Assembly: GCA_964361785.1 (NCBI GenBank)
Contig: CAYIBX010000003.1
Span: forward strand, 11,693 to 75,692
Direction of reading: 5' to 3'
Origin: UBA927 sp964361785
GTDB lineage: Bacteria; Patescibacteriota; Microgenomatia; UBA10105; UBA927
Length of the DNA: 64,000 nucleotides
Shown piece after piece: positions 34,018-42,393 of the stretch. Below the pieces are notes generated by a model that was given only the letters and a program-made list of their open reading frames with translations, did no database searches and was not told where the DNA came from. Within the stretch, counting starts at the first letter, position 1. Each line of letters begins with the position of its first letter. The translations under genes and the position numbers were made by a program.

Positions 34018-35265
34018 TTACATTGGTGGTTTACCAAAAATGTCTTGCGCGATTTTATCGCGCGTTACCTGTTTTTGACTTTTGGCAATTATTTCTAATG
34101 CTGGTACTACAGACCCGTTTAGCGTTACCTGCGCGCGATCAAAGGTAAAGCGCCCTCGTGGATCTTCAATTTCTATGACATAGACGCCATTTGGTAGTGG
34201 TGTGGATGCCGCAAGTTGTCCTAATTTGTTGGTTTTTAACGCTCGCATAGGGATGCCGTCGGCGTTTGTAACCGTAATAAGAATGGCAGGAAGAAATCCT
34301 CCCGCACCGTCTTTTACGATACCCGTAATGACGTTTGGAACACTGGTAAATCGCGGGATGCCAGCTCGCACCCCCGCATCTATGGAACTGAAAGGGCGCA
34401 CAGTAGGCGCGCTGTTTGTGATTGATGCGACAAGGTCTTTTTCTTCTGCATTGGTGGCTTTTTTTGTGGAGGACGTGTTTTCAATTTGTCTTTTGAGACG
34501 GATAAGCTCGTCGTCTGTGTGCGTTTTTTCTTTGAGCACATTGGTCAACTGCGCTTGTAATTCAAGCACACGATCATCCGTGACGTTTTTTGTGGAAAGC
34601 TGGTTGCGAAGTGCGGCGACTGCCGCTTCTAATTCTTGTATGTGATGGGTGTCTACAGGAGCCTGTGCGGGCCCAGCCAGGGGCTGGTCAGCCTTTGGCT
34701 GAGGTTCAGGTGGTTTTACCCCTGTGACAGACCTCGTCGTTGGCGTTACCCCTTGTGACGGATGAGAAGGGGTCGTAAAAAATCCCAATACCTGATCGAT
34801 AAAGGATGTTGGTTTATGTGAGGAGATGATTTTTGGCGTTGCCGTGAGCGATGGTGGCGCATAAATATGTGAGACTGATGGTTGTGTGGGCGACACGAGA
34901 ACTGTAACCCCTTGTGTTCCTTGTGGAGGCGTTGTAGGCGGCATTTTTGATATTTTTGGAGCTGCGATAATCGGTGCGTGACCCTTTTGCCAAATATATT
35001 GCGTCGGACTATAAATACTTTTGAAAAAAGAAAATACCCAGACATCCATAGGTCGTTCTTCTATAGGAACAAACGCAAATCCTACACCGAGTAAGGCAAA
35101 TCCGGCAGCAAGAGGCCATGTGAAGAAAAAAGGCAAGGGCAACTTGTATGAAATAATTGCCAAGACGCCCCCAGCACACAAGTACCCAAATTGCTTTAAG
35201 GTCATGTCGCCGACTAAGCGAAATTGAAATGTGGTAACGTTTTGAGGAACTGGATGTTGCTCCAT
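34018..35265 (-). CDS. PrgI-family T4SS membrane protein with C-terminal Ig-like domain
   Basis: 415 residues from MEQHPVPQNVTTFQFRLVG. The first 85 residues are the PrgI family: two membrane helices (QFGYLCAGGVLAIISY; FTWPLAAGFALLGVGFAFV) and PIEERPMDVW. A Pro/Thr-rich linker and a coiled coil (residues 180-245) follow, then a C-terminal CarboxypepD_reg-like beta domain (GIVKDGAGGFLPAILITVTN, GVYVIEIEDPRGRF). PrgI proteins are VirB3-like partners of VirB4. TACAAT (35272-35277, minus) is 6 bases before the ATG, so the operon starts here with a leaderless mRNA. The coiled coil and beta domain are an unusual extension. Confidence 0.85.
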   Translation of the reverse strand: MEQHPVPQNVTTFQFRLVGDMTLKQFGYLCAGGVLAIISYKLPLPFFFTWPLAAGFALLGVGFAFVPIEERPMDVWVFSFFKSIYSPTQYIWQKGHAPIIAAPKISKMPPTTPPQGTQGVTVLVSPTQPSVSHIYAPPSLTATPKIISSHKPTSFIDQVLGFFTTPSHPSQGVTPTTRSVTGVKPPEPQPKADQPLAGPAQAPVDTHHIQELEAAVAALRNQLSTKNVTDDRVLELQAQLTNVLKEKTHTDDELIRLKRQIENTSSTKKATNAEEKDLVASITNSAPTVRPFSSIDAGVRAGIPRFTSVPNVITGIVKDGAGGFLPAILITVTNADGIPMRALKTNKLGQLAASTPLPNGVYVIEIEDPRGRFTFDRAQVTLNGSVVPALEIIAKSQKQVTRDKIAQDIFGKPPM

Positions 35266-35271
35266 ATAACC

Positions 35272-35277
35272 ATTGTA
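35272..35277 (-). promoter_or_regulatory. -10 element of the T4SS operon (leaderless PrgI mRNA)
   Basis: Minus strand TACAAT, six bases, then the ATG at 35265. No Shine-Dalgarno is present. The divergent VirD4-like gene begins at 35390. Confidence 0.55.
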
Positions 35278-35389
35278 GGAATGGATGTGACATGTGACAA
35301 GGGGCACAAAGCGCATCAGGACCGTGAAAACTCGTATTTTAATGTTTCACGAACACGGAGAATTTTTTCACGTATGATAAGATAGATGC

Positions 35390-37564
35390 ATGGAAAAGGG
35401 TAATGTTTTGTTGGAAGTTACAAATAGTCGTGACAGCGAAGAAAAACCCCTTGCGATGGAACAGGTGTTTGCAGCACTAGGCGGAAAATCCCACATTGGT
35501 TTTATAGAATGGCTGATGGGGAAACGTGAACACCATGAATTTATTAGTTTTGAAATCGTTGCAGTAAACAGCCAAGTTCATTTTTTTGTGGGCGTATCTT
35601 TAGAGAAACGCTCGTATATTGAGAGTCAACTTACTGCTCAATATCCAAGAGTAATGTTGACGCCTGTTTCAGATTATGCCCAAGCATTTTTTTCGTTGCC
35701 CCACGCGACAGGAACTATTGTTTTGTCCAACAGTTTCTACTACCCACTAAAAACGTACAAAGATTTAAAAGACGTGGATATATTAGCAAGTGTTTTAGGG
35801 CAAATCGCAAAATTACCAAAACAGCAAGCAGTTGCTTTGCAGTTATGCATTACGCCCGCTGGAAACAGCTGGCAACGGAAGGGAGCAAGCGTGATTGCGG
35901 CGGGTGTTCCCGATGCATCATCAACCACGGGACGAACAAAAACTCATCCGCACAGTCGCATTATCGAACAAAAACTTTCCCAAGTCGGGTTTCTTTCCGC
36001 GTTTCGTGTTGTAAGCGTTGGACAAACAGAGACTCAAGCAGACGGGCTGCTTTCAAGTATCGCGGGGACGCTCGGTGTATATACGCTGGGCGAAGGAAAT
36101 GCGCTTGTCATTACCAAGCATGCGTTTTGGCAAAAGAAGGCATTTATGAACGGGTTCATTAAGAGAAATGGTCAGGGTGCTCTAAAGGGTCAAATATTGG
36201 GCAACGCAGAATTAGCTTCCGTTTGGCATCCGCCAGGATTAGGACTCTCGATGATAAAAAATATACAATGGGGTGTGCGCCTTTTGGGTGAACCCCCCGC
36301 AAATCTTCCGATTGCTACTGATGATGAGGAGCAACGAAAACATATTAATTTTTTTGCGCGCACAGAATTCAAAAATACGATAACCACGTTTGGTGTTGAG
36401 CGGACGGATAGAAGAAAGCATCTCTATATAATCGGAAAAACAGGGACAGGGAAGTCAACCCTCATTGCAAATATGGCGATTAACGACATGAAAAATGGTG
36501 AAGGGGTGGCAGTCATTGATCCGCATGGAGATCTTACAGATATTTTGTTAACATACGTGCCATCACACCGCATTAATGATGTCGCATATTTAGACCCTGC
36601 TGATATTGAGCACCCGTTTCACTTAAATCCTTTGGAGGTAAAAAATCCAGCATATAGAGATTTGGTGGCATCAGGCATAGTCTCGATATTTTATAAGCTG
36701 TATCACATGAGTTGGGGGCCCCGCCTTGAATATATTTTACGTAATACTATCTTGACGCTCACACACGTTCCCGACTCTACATTTTTAGATATTCCGGAAC
36801 TTCTCACGAATGAAAAATTTCGTATGAAGGTCATAGAAAATCTTGATGACAAAGTGCTCAAGAGTTTTTGGGTAAATGAGTTTAATAAATTATCACCTCA
36901 ACTTCGCAGCGAATCCATCTCACCAATTTTAAATAAAGTGGGGCAATTTTTGTCGTCGCAAACTATACGAAATATTGTCGGCAAACCGCATTCAACAATT
37001 GATCTTGAGAACATGATGAATGAAGGGAAAATTATTCTCGTCAATTTGTCTCAAGGAAAGCTCGGAGAAGATACCAGCGCCCTTTTGGGAGCCATGCTTA
37101 TCACTAAAATTCAGTTAGCCGCGATGAATAGAGTGTACATTGAAGAAGAAAGGCGGAGAGATTTTTATTTGTATGTCGATGAATTTCAAAATTTTGCGAC
37201 GCAATCATTTATCAAAATTTTATCAGAAGCCAGAAAGTATCGCCTAGATTTAACACTTGCCAATCAGTATGTGGGACAAATAGATGAGGAGGTGCAAAAA
37301 GCAATTTTTGGCAATGCAGGCTCACTCATTTCATTTTCTGTGGGAGCGGCAGATAGTAGGTTATTATCTCGCGAATTTGGAGAACGGTATAAAGAGGATG
37401 AATTAGTGTCTCTTGGCAATTATCAGATTGTATTAAAGCTCTCCATTGACAATCAAACATCACCGCCGTTTTCAGCGACGACCCTGCCGCTTCCGCGATC
37501 TGTCAACCAAAACAGAGAGAAAGTAGTGAGGGGCTCTCGCGAGAGGTATACAAAAATGCTTTAG
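35390..37564 (+). CDS. VirD4/TraG-like coupling ATPase (HerA-FtsK superfamily)
   Basis: 724 residues. An N-terminal domain of about 340 residues without a recognised fold precedes the motor: Walker A LYIIGKTGTGKSTLIANMA near 349-356, AVIDPHGDLTDILL, then Walker B RRDFYLYVDEFQNFATQSF near 592, and LANQYVGQIDEEVQKAIFGN, typical of the TraG/TraM-recognition ATPases and their CPR relatives. It lacks obvious membrane helices, unlike classical VirD4. It probably selects and feeds substrates to the adjacent T4SS; a helicase role in DNA transfer is an alternative. It is divergent from the prgI-virB4 operon. Confidence 0.85.
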   Translation: MEKGNVLLEVTNSRDSEEKPLAMEQVFAALGGKSHIGFIEWLMGKREHHEFISFEIVAVNSQVHFFVGVSLEKRSYIESQLTAQYPRVMLTPVSDYAQAFFSLPHATGTIVLSNSFYYPLKTYKDLKDVDILASVLGQIAKLPKQQAVALQLCITPAGNSWQRKGASVIAAGVPDASSTTGRTKTHPHSRIIEQKLSQVGFLSAFRVVSVGQTETQADGLLSSIAGTLGVYTLGEGNALVITKHAFWQKKAFMNGFIKRNGQGALKGQILGNAELASVWHPPGLGLSMIKNIQWGVRLLGEPPANLPIATDDEEQRKHINFFARTEFKNTITTFGVERTDRRKHLYIIGKTGTGKSTLIANMAINDMKNGEGVAVIDPHGDLTDILLTYVPSHRINDVAYLDPADIEHPFHLNPLEVKNPAYRDLVASGIVSIFYKLYHMSWGPRLEYILRNTILTLTHVPDSTFLDIPELLTNEKFRMKVIENLDDKVLKSFWVNEFNKLSPQLRSESISPILNKVGQFLSSQTIRNIVGKPHSTIDLENMMNEGKIILVNLSQGKLGEDTSALLGAMLITKIQLAAMNRVYIEEERRRDFYLYVDEFQNFATQSFIKILSEARKYRLDLTLANQYVGQIDEEVQKAIFGNAGSLISFSVGAADSRLLSREFGERYKEDELVSLGNYQIVLKLSIDNQTSPPFSATTLPLPRSVNQNREKVVRGSRERYTKML

Positions 37565-37827
37565 TACACCTGATTATGCGTTCCGATGTCATAGAATATG
37601 ACAATATCAGAGCGGTCGCGCTCAAAAATGATGCGTATATCTCCTGTAACAGAGAATGATCACAAATCCCCCTTTGTTCCTTTAAGGTGATGAACACGAA
37701 GCAACGGGTGGCTGGCGTTGTTGAGGAAGAGCTGGATACGACGGTTGACGCGCTTAGAAAGTTGTGAGTCGTGCTGGATTCTTTGGCGATAGGCCTTGCG
37801 GTACCGCGGGTGCAGATGAATAATCAT
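37561..37827 (-). pseudogene. RelE/YafQ-like toxin interrupted by an in-frame TGA
   Basis: The minus-strand frame from ATG 37827 to TAA 37561-37563 is 89 codons long, broken once by TGA at 37660-37662. Before it: MIIHLHPRYRKAYRQRIQHD and HPLLRVHHLKGTKGDL; after it: SFSVTGDIRIIFERD, then IVIFYDIGTHNQVY. In RelE/YafQ-type mRNA interferases the residue at the break is normally Trp (as in W-SFSVTGD), so a single TGG to TGA change explains it. TGA is a true stop elsewhere in the window. The intact antitoxin gene overlaps the start by 4 bases. A sequencing error cannot be excluded. Confidence 0.8.
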
Positions 37828-38108
37828 GTATTAAGATAGCGCATCATGTCTTTTACGTTGGTAAATTCCTTCGTTTTTACTTTTTTGGACTTAATTTCAT
37901 CAATCATTTTGTTATAGCGATGGATCGCGCGTGTAGAAAGTTGAATTTTTGGAGGCTCAAACGTCACGCGGTGTATTCCCGTTGCCATGCCAGAGAGAAA
38001 CACCCTCACCGCTTCTTGTAAAGAAGAAAAACCTTGAGAGCGAACTGCGATAGTCGCGTCGTCACGCAATTTTCTATTCATAGGAACCTGAAGGATTGTG
38101 TTGTTCAT
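37824..38108 (-). CDS. RelB/DinJ-like antitoxin
   Basis: 94 residues. The N-terminus (MNNTILQVPMNRKLRDDATI) and QGFSSLQEAVRVFLSGMATG are typical of RelB/DinJ-type ribbon-helix-helix antitoxins; the C-terminal part is basic and helical and would wrap the toxin. Its stop codon TGA overlaps the toxin-like ATG (ATGA). The partner toxin frame is broken, so the antitoxin may be an orphan. It sits between the VirD4-like gene and nadD. Confidence 0.8.
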   Translation of the reverse strand: MNNTILQVPMNRKLRDDATIAVRSQGFSSLQEAVRVFLSGMATGIHRVTFEPPKIQLSTRAIHRYNKMIDEIKSKKVKTKEFTNVKDMMRYLNT

Positions 38109-38173
38109 ATAATATAATTATAACAGTTTGGTAGTGGATGTCAACGCAGTGGAATTGGTATAATACGTTTTGT

Positions 38174-38737
38174 ATGAACATCGTATTGTTTGGGGGCGCG
38201 TTTAACCCGCCGCATTTAGGGCATCTTCAGATAGCACAACAAGTGTTGGATTTTACTCCCACTGACCAGGTGTGGCTTCTTTCCAATTACGGACAAATAC
38301 CACCCAAAACGGATATGGCATCAGCCAGTGATCGTCTCGCTATGACAAAAATGCTTGAGACGAAACGGATAAAAATATGTGATCTTGAGATTGTGCACAA
38401 ACTCTCTGGAGACACGATTGAGCTTCTTACGTTTTTACCACCAGAGCATGTGTATCACTTTTTAATTGGGAGCGATTGGATTTCACGAATGGATGAGTGG
38501 GGCGACTGGAGGGCGCTTCTTAATAAATTGCCTTTCTATGTTTTCCCAAGACAAGGATATTCGTATGCGCCATTGCCAAGTGGAATGACGGTGGTTTCTG
38601 ATCCGCTTCTTACCGTAACAGATATTTCATCAACCAAAATTAGAGAACGTGTAAAACGAGGATTGCCCATCGATACATTTGTCCCTTTGGGAATAGAGGA
38701 GTACATGAAAAAGCATAGATTATATTTACCTCGCTGA
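38174..38737 (+). CDS. nadD: Nicotinate-nucleotide adenylyltransferase
   Basis: 187 residues from ATG 38174. The nucleotidyltransferase signature LFGGAFNPPHLGHLQIAQQ is at the N-terminus and ISSTKIRERVKRGL near residue 155. NadD converts nicotinate mononucleotide to its adenine dinucleotide in NAD synthesis. TATAAT ends 9 bases before the ATG. It lies alone between the toxin module and the 1201-residue gene; the neighbours do not relate to NAD. Confidence 0.92.
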   Translation: MNIVLFGGAFNPPHLGHLQIAQQVLDFTPTDQVWLLSNYGQIPPKTDMASASDRLAMTKMLETKRIKICDLEIVHKLSGDTIELLTFLPPEHVYHFLIGSDWISRMDEWGDWRALLNKLPFYVFPRQGYSYAPLPSGMTVVSDPLLTVTDISSTKIRERVKRGLPIDTFVPLGIEEYMKKHRLYLPR

Positions 38738-38781
38738 CACCTCGTCTTGTATGCACTTTCTTTAAAGGATAGAATAAATAC

Positions 38782-41700
38782 ATGGCAGGAGAAGAATTAT
38801 CCAGAAGAATTGCTGAGGCTGCGAAAAAAGCAGCAGAGCAAGCTACGCAACAAAAGGCTGAGCAGCCACAACCTGTCGAAAACGCTCCCACAGAAAATGC
38901 AGCACCAAACGATGTGCATGAAGTACCTGCCGAGCGCATGGTTGAATTTACCAATAAAGTGACACAAGGTGTGCCAGAAGCTGCGCAAAAAATAATTGGA
39001 GCAGGTGAGTATCCCAAAGATGAGCGCGTGTTTTCTATCGTCGAGTCGCTTCTTGTGGCAGACGAGGCGATGCTTTCAGACAGCGCATACATGCGTACGA
39101 TTGGAGAGAAACTAGCGACCGTTGTAAACGAGACAGGATACTTTAGCGACACAGGGGTTGAAGCACGTAAATATCTTAATCGTATTATTGCAGAAAATCC
39201 AAGTTTGGAGGATCTGCGTTTACGAGCCATGCCGGAGGTTTCTGGAGTATCTGGGTTACAAGATCAACCCGAAGAATTATCAGGGGTCACTGACCCAGAG
39301 TATAAAGAAGTAGTTAAACAGCTTTACGACGAGCCAAACGAATCAATTCTTAAGGACACTTCTATTGGGAAAGAACTGCAGAATTTGCAGTTTAGGTTAG
39401 AAGTTGATCCTAATTCCTTGTTTCGCGATCAGCACATGATTGACGGTGTGGTGACGCGGATGGTGATAGCGGGGCAGAAAGATGGCCTTGACGCGAAAAT
39501 TGTACGTGAAGGGGTGAATAGAGCACGGGCGCTTGAAGCATGGGTGGGTGAGAGGTTGGAGGCGGAAGATACGCGAGGCATTATCAGATGGTCAGAAGTG
39601 AAAAATGATGCACCTAAAGGGGTTGAGCATGTTGATAATCAAGCATTTATGTTTCGAGACATTACTAAAGATGAAATAGATAAGTATTTCAAACGAGGCG
39701 CCGAGGGAGAAGCAGACTGGTACTTTAACTTTATAGATCAAATTTATTCATTGGGGAGAGAAGAGTCGCGACCCGGCTTAACGCACGAGCAGCGTTTTCA
39801 AGAGTTTAAAGATTATCTAGTGTGGAAGTATGGCGACGAGTATCATTTGGCAGTCCAGCTGTATCAAAAACATTGGGACAGCCGTGGTCAGTTTGAGTAC
39901 GCGGTAAAAGGCTTGATGTATAACCCTGGTGACGTAAAAGATCGTTTGAAAGCCATGTCGCTTTTGACTGGCGCAGACCTAGACCATTTATACAAAAATT
40001 TTAATAACTCAAACGTTGCTTATAGTTTGTACGAAGGCGTCATGTTTGAGACGATGGCAGAAAAGCGTAGAAAGTATGGAGAAGCAATTAAATATTTAGG
40101 CGAAGAGGTGACGTGGGACAAAAAACATATTAAAAGAGAGGATTTGCTTAAAGAATTAAAGAGTAAACACCGAGAAGAGGGGTTTGATCCCGAGACGGGC
40201 AAAAGGACGCAGAGCTCATTGTCTGTCGAAGACCAAAAGCTCATGTTTGAAATTCAACATCAAAACGATTTGGCGGCAGAGGGCGTAATGCTTTGGGACG
40301 ATGACGTGCAAAGTTACACAGAAATGCACATAACGCTTTCCAAGCTACAGACTGAACGTGAGGGTCTTATGAAGAAAAAAAATTCAGGTGAGCCGCTTTC
40401 GGAAAAAGAAATGGATCAACTGCATGAAGTAGATAGGAAATATCAAATATATGCACATCGCGAACACATGCTCAACGAAAATTTTACTCAAGAGTTGTTA
40501 CAGACAAGAGGCTTGTCTCCCGTTGATATAGAAGTTCGCAAACGTCTCACTGAGTACTACAAAAGCACGCATAGTGGACAAGAACCGCCAGAGTATGAAG
40601 TGCGTATGGCGTTGTGGGCCGCTCGTACCGCCATGATTGGGTCAGGACGCATGGCAATGATTGGGTCCATGATGTCTATAGGGCCTCGTGAGTCTGGATA
40701 CACATCTTCATCAGGCAAGGACGTTATGCGCGCACCGGCATTTGAAGATTTGCAGCGCATTTTTAATCCGGAAGTGTTTGCCTCTCGTTTTAGTATTGGT
40801 GGCGATTTTGGGAAAGTAGCACGGCAAGTGTTCAGAAAGAATTTGTTAAACACCAAGGGTATAGATGAGAAAAAGCAGGGATGGCTTAAAAAAACATGGA
40901 ATGGATTGTTTAGTGGTGGAGAAGAGTCGCACGGGAAATTGAGTTATACGAAAGAATGGGGACATGCTAAAGAGCATGAGCACGATGCCGCAAGGCGAGC
41001 CGCCATGGAAACAGCAGAATTTGCAGAAGACGCAAGCGGGATATCGTTTAGTGAATTGCTCGGCCCTGGGTTTATGAACTCGGGAGGATTTTACGATGGT
41101 ACGGGATGGCGGTTAGAAAAAGGAGTGTTTGATGAATTGCGAAATAAAGTGATGGACATGAGAAAGCTGCCTGAAGGAGCGACACTTCTGGATAACCAAG
41201 CGCTCTCCATTCAGTTGTTGACGGCTAGTAACGCCGAAGAGCGTAGACCAATACTTGATCGGATGCTTAGAAGAAACCCATCAAAATTCTTGGAGCTTTT
41301 GCAAGAAGATTCAGAAAAAATATTACAAAAGCATAATGTGACGCATGAAGAGTGGGGACAGTTTAAAGAAGCATTATCTTTGGCTGAATTAAAGATAGCA
41401 CATGAAAAAGAATGGCAGTTCGTCAGAATTGATATGGCAGACAAGAAAGATTACGATGCTCTTATTGCTCCATTTTTAAAAACCTTGGGACTTGAAGATA
41501 TAGGACGCCAAGAAAATTTACGTCAAGTGTTGGTCGACATGCAGTCGGTACTGTATGAAAAACGAACAGTTGAGACTGGAGGCGGGAAGGTGTTTCACAC
41601 AAAAATGGATGCAGTCGCTGAATTAAAGCTCCCATTGACTATGTCCATGACAGATTTTGATTGGAAGGAAAGTAACTTTTATCAATTAGGAACAGTCGCA

Positions 41701-42387
41701 ATGCATCGTAGAATTCGTGATGTAGGATCTCAAATGCGCGCGCGCGACGCAATTTTGGGCATTATATCCAATCAAGAAATGGTGCTTTCACCCGTTGACT
41801 ACTCAAAGACACTTGAAAAGTTTCGGGAAGTGAGGGAGGCGATTATAGACTATTCCGGCGCAGACGCGGCTGAGGCGACGGTGAAAGAGTTAGCCCGCGT
41901 CTTTTTGGAGATGAACAGACACAAGCACATAAATCTCGAGTGGATACCATTTGATTTGGGAACGAAAGCTTTTAAAGAAATGGCTGAGTGGGATTTGCGA
42001 TGGTTGAAAAATGCATGGATTTTAACACCATTTAAGCTTGCCGCTGGGAAAGAGCGGTGGAATAAATTAATGGATGATAAGGTGATGCACTGGCCACATT
42101 CATTCGGTGAATACATATCATATGCAGTGCGTTACACAGGCAGCCATGCCAATGCCTATGATGAGGCGAAAATGGAAGAGATTATTTCCGGCATGGAACA
42201 AATGGGTTTATTTATCAATCACCATGAGTATGGACATGATTTGCGAAACGAGTTTAAGACGCGTTTAGGGTTTCGGTTGTGGAGCCAAGTACGTAAATAT
42301 TGGTTTGTGCTTTTTGCAATCACCGTTGCTACTGCTGCCACGCAGGCAGTGACAGAAGAAGGTAAAAAGGATGGAGGAGGACATTAA
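38782..42387 (+). CDS. Very large helical protein with C-terminal membrane helix, T4SS-linked, unknown
   Basis: 1201 residues. The N-terminus is Ala/Glu/Gln/Lys-rich and low complexity (residues 1-50). The rest is charged and mostly helical, with no motif I recognise; one membrane helix is near 1174-1190 (YWFVLFAITVATAATQAV) just before a Lys/Gly/His-rich end. There is no signal peptide, so the bulk should be cytoplasmic with a C-terminal anchor. An HEYGH sequence near residue 1148 lacks supporting context and may be chance. TAGAAT ends 6 bases before the ATG (leaderless). It converges with the VirB6-like gene 6 bases away, suggesting a T4SS-related scaffold or effector. Confidence 0.75.
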   Translation: MAGEELSRRIAEAAKKAAEQATQQKAEQPQPVENAPTENAAPNDVHEVPAERMVEFTNKVTQGVPEAAQKIIGAGEYPKDERVFSIVESLLVADEAMLSDSAYMRTIGEKLATVVNETGYFSDTGVEARKYLNRIIAENPSLEDLRLRAMPEVSGVSGLQDQPEELSGVTDPEYKEVVKQLYDEPNESILKDTSIGKELQNLQFRLEVDPNSLFRDQHMIDGVVTRMVIAGQKDGLDAKIVREGVNRARALEAWVGERLEAEDTRGIIRWSEVKNDAPKGVEHVDNQAFMFRDITKDEIDKYFKRGAEGEADWYFNFIDQIYSLGREESRPGLTHEQRFQEFKDYLVWKYGDEYHLAVQLYQKHWDSRGQFEYAVKGLMYNPGDVKDRLKAMSLLTGADLDHLYKNFNNSNVAYSLYEGVMFETMAEKRRKYGEAIKYLGEEVTWDKKHIKREDLLKELKSKHREEGFDPETGKRTQSSLSVEDQKLMFEIQHQNDLAAEGVMLWDDDVQSYTEMHITLSKLQTEREGLMKKKNSGEPLSEKEMDQLHEVDRKYQIYAHREHMLNENFTQELLQTRGLSPVDIEVRKRLTEYYKSTHSGQEPPEYEVRMALWAARTAMIGSGRMAMIGSMMSIGPRESGYTSSSGKDVMRAPAFEDLQRIFNPEVFASRFSIGGDFGKVARQVFRKNLLNTKGIDEKKQGWLKKTWNGLFSGGEESHGKLSYTKEWGHAKEHEHDAARRAAMETAEFAEDASGISFSELLGPGFMNSGGFYDGTGWRLEKGVFDELRNKVMDMRKLPEGATLLDNQALSIQLLTASNAEERRPILDRMLRRNPSKFLELLQEDSEKILQKHNVTHEEWGQFKEALSLAELKIAHEKEWQFVRIDMADKKDYDALIAPFLKTLGLEDIGRQENLRQVLVDMQSVLYEKRTVETGGGKVFHTKMDAVAELKLPLTMSMTDFDWKESNFYQLGTVAMHRRIRDVGSQMRARDAILGIISNQEMVLSPVDYSKTLEKFREVREAIIDYSGADAAEATVKELARVFLEMNRHKHINLEWIPFDLGTKAFKEMAEWDLRWLKNAWILTPFKLAAGKERWNKLMDDKVMHWPHSFGEYISYAVRYTGSHANAYDEAKMEEIISGMEQMGLFINHHEYGHDLRNEFKTRLGFRLWSQVRKYWFVLFAITVATAATQAVTEEGKKDGGGH

Positions 42388-42393
42388 TTTTTA

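Noticed and set aside
37660..37662. TGA read as Trp or Gly (code change)
   Set aside because: Intact genes in the window end at TGA (for example murL and both small antitoxins), so the standard bacterial code is used.
42225..42239. HEYGH (HExxH-like) in the 1201-residue protein
   Set aside because: No downstream acidic ligand pattern and it lies just before the membrane helix; probably chance.
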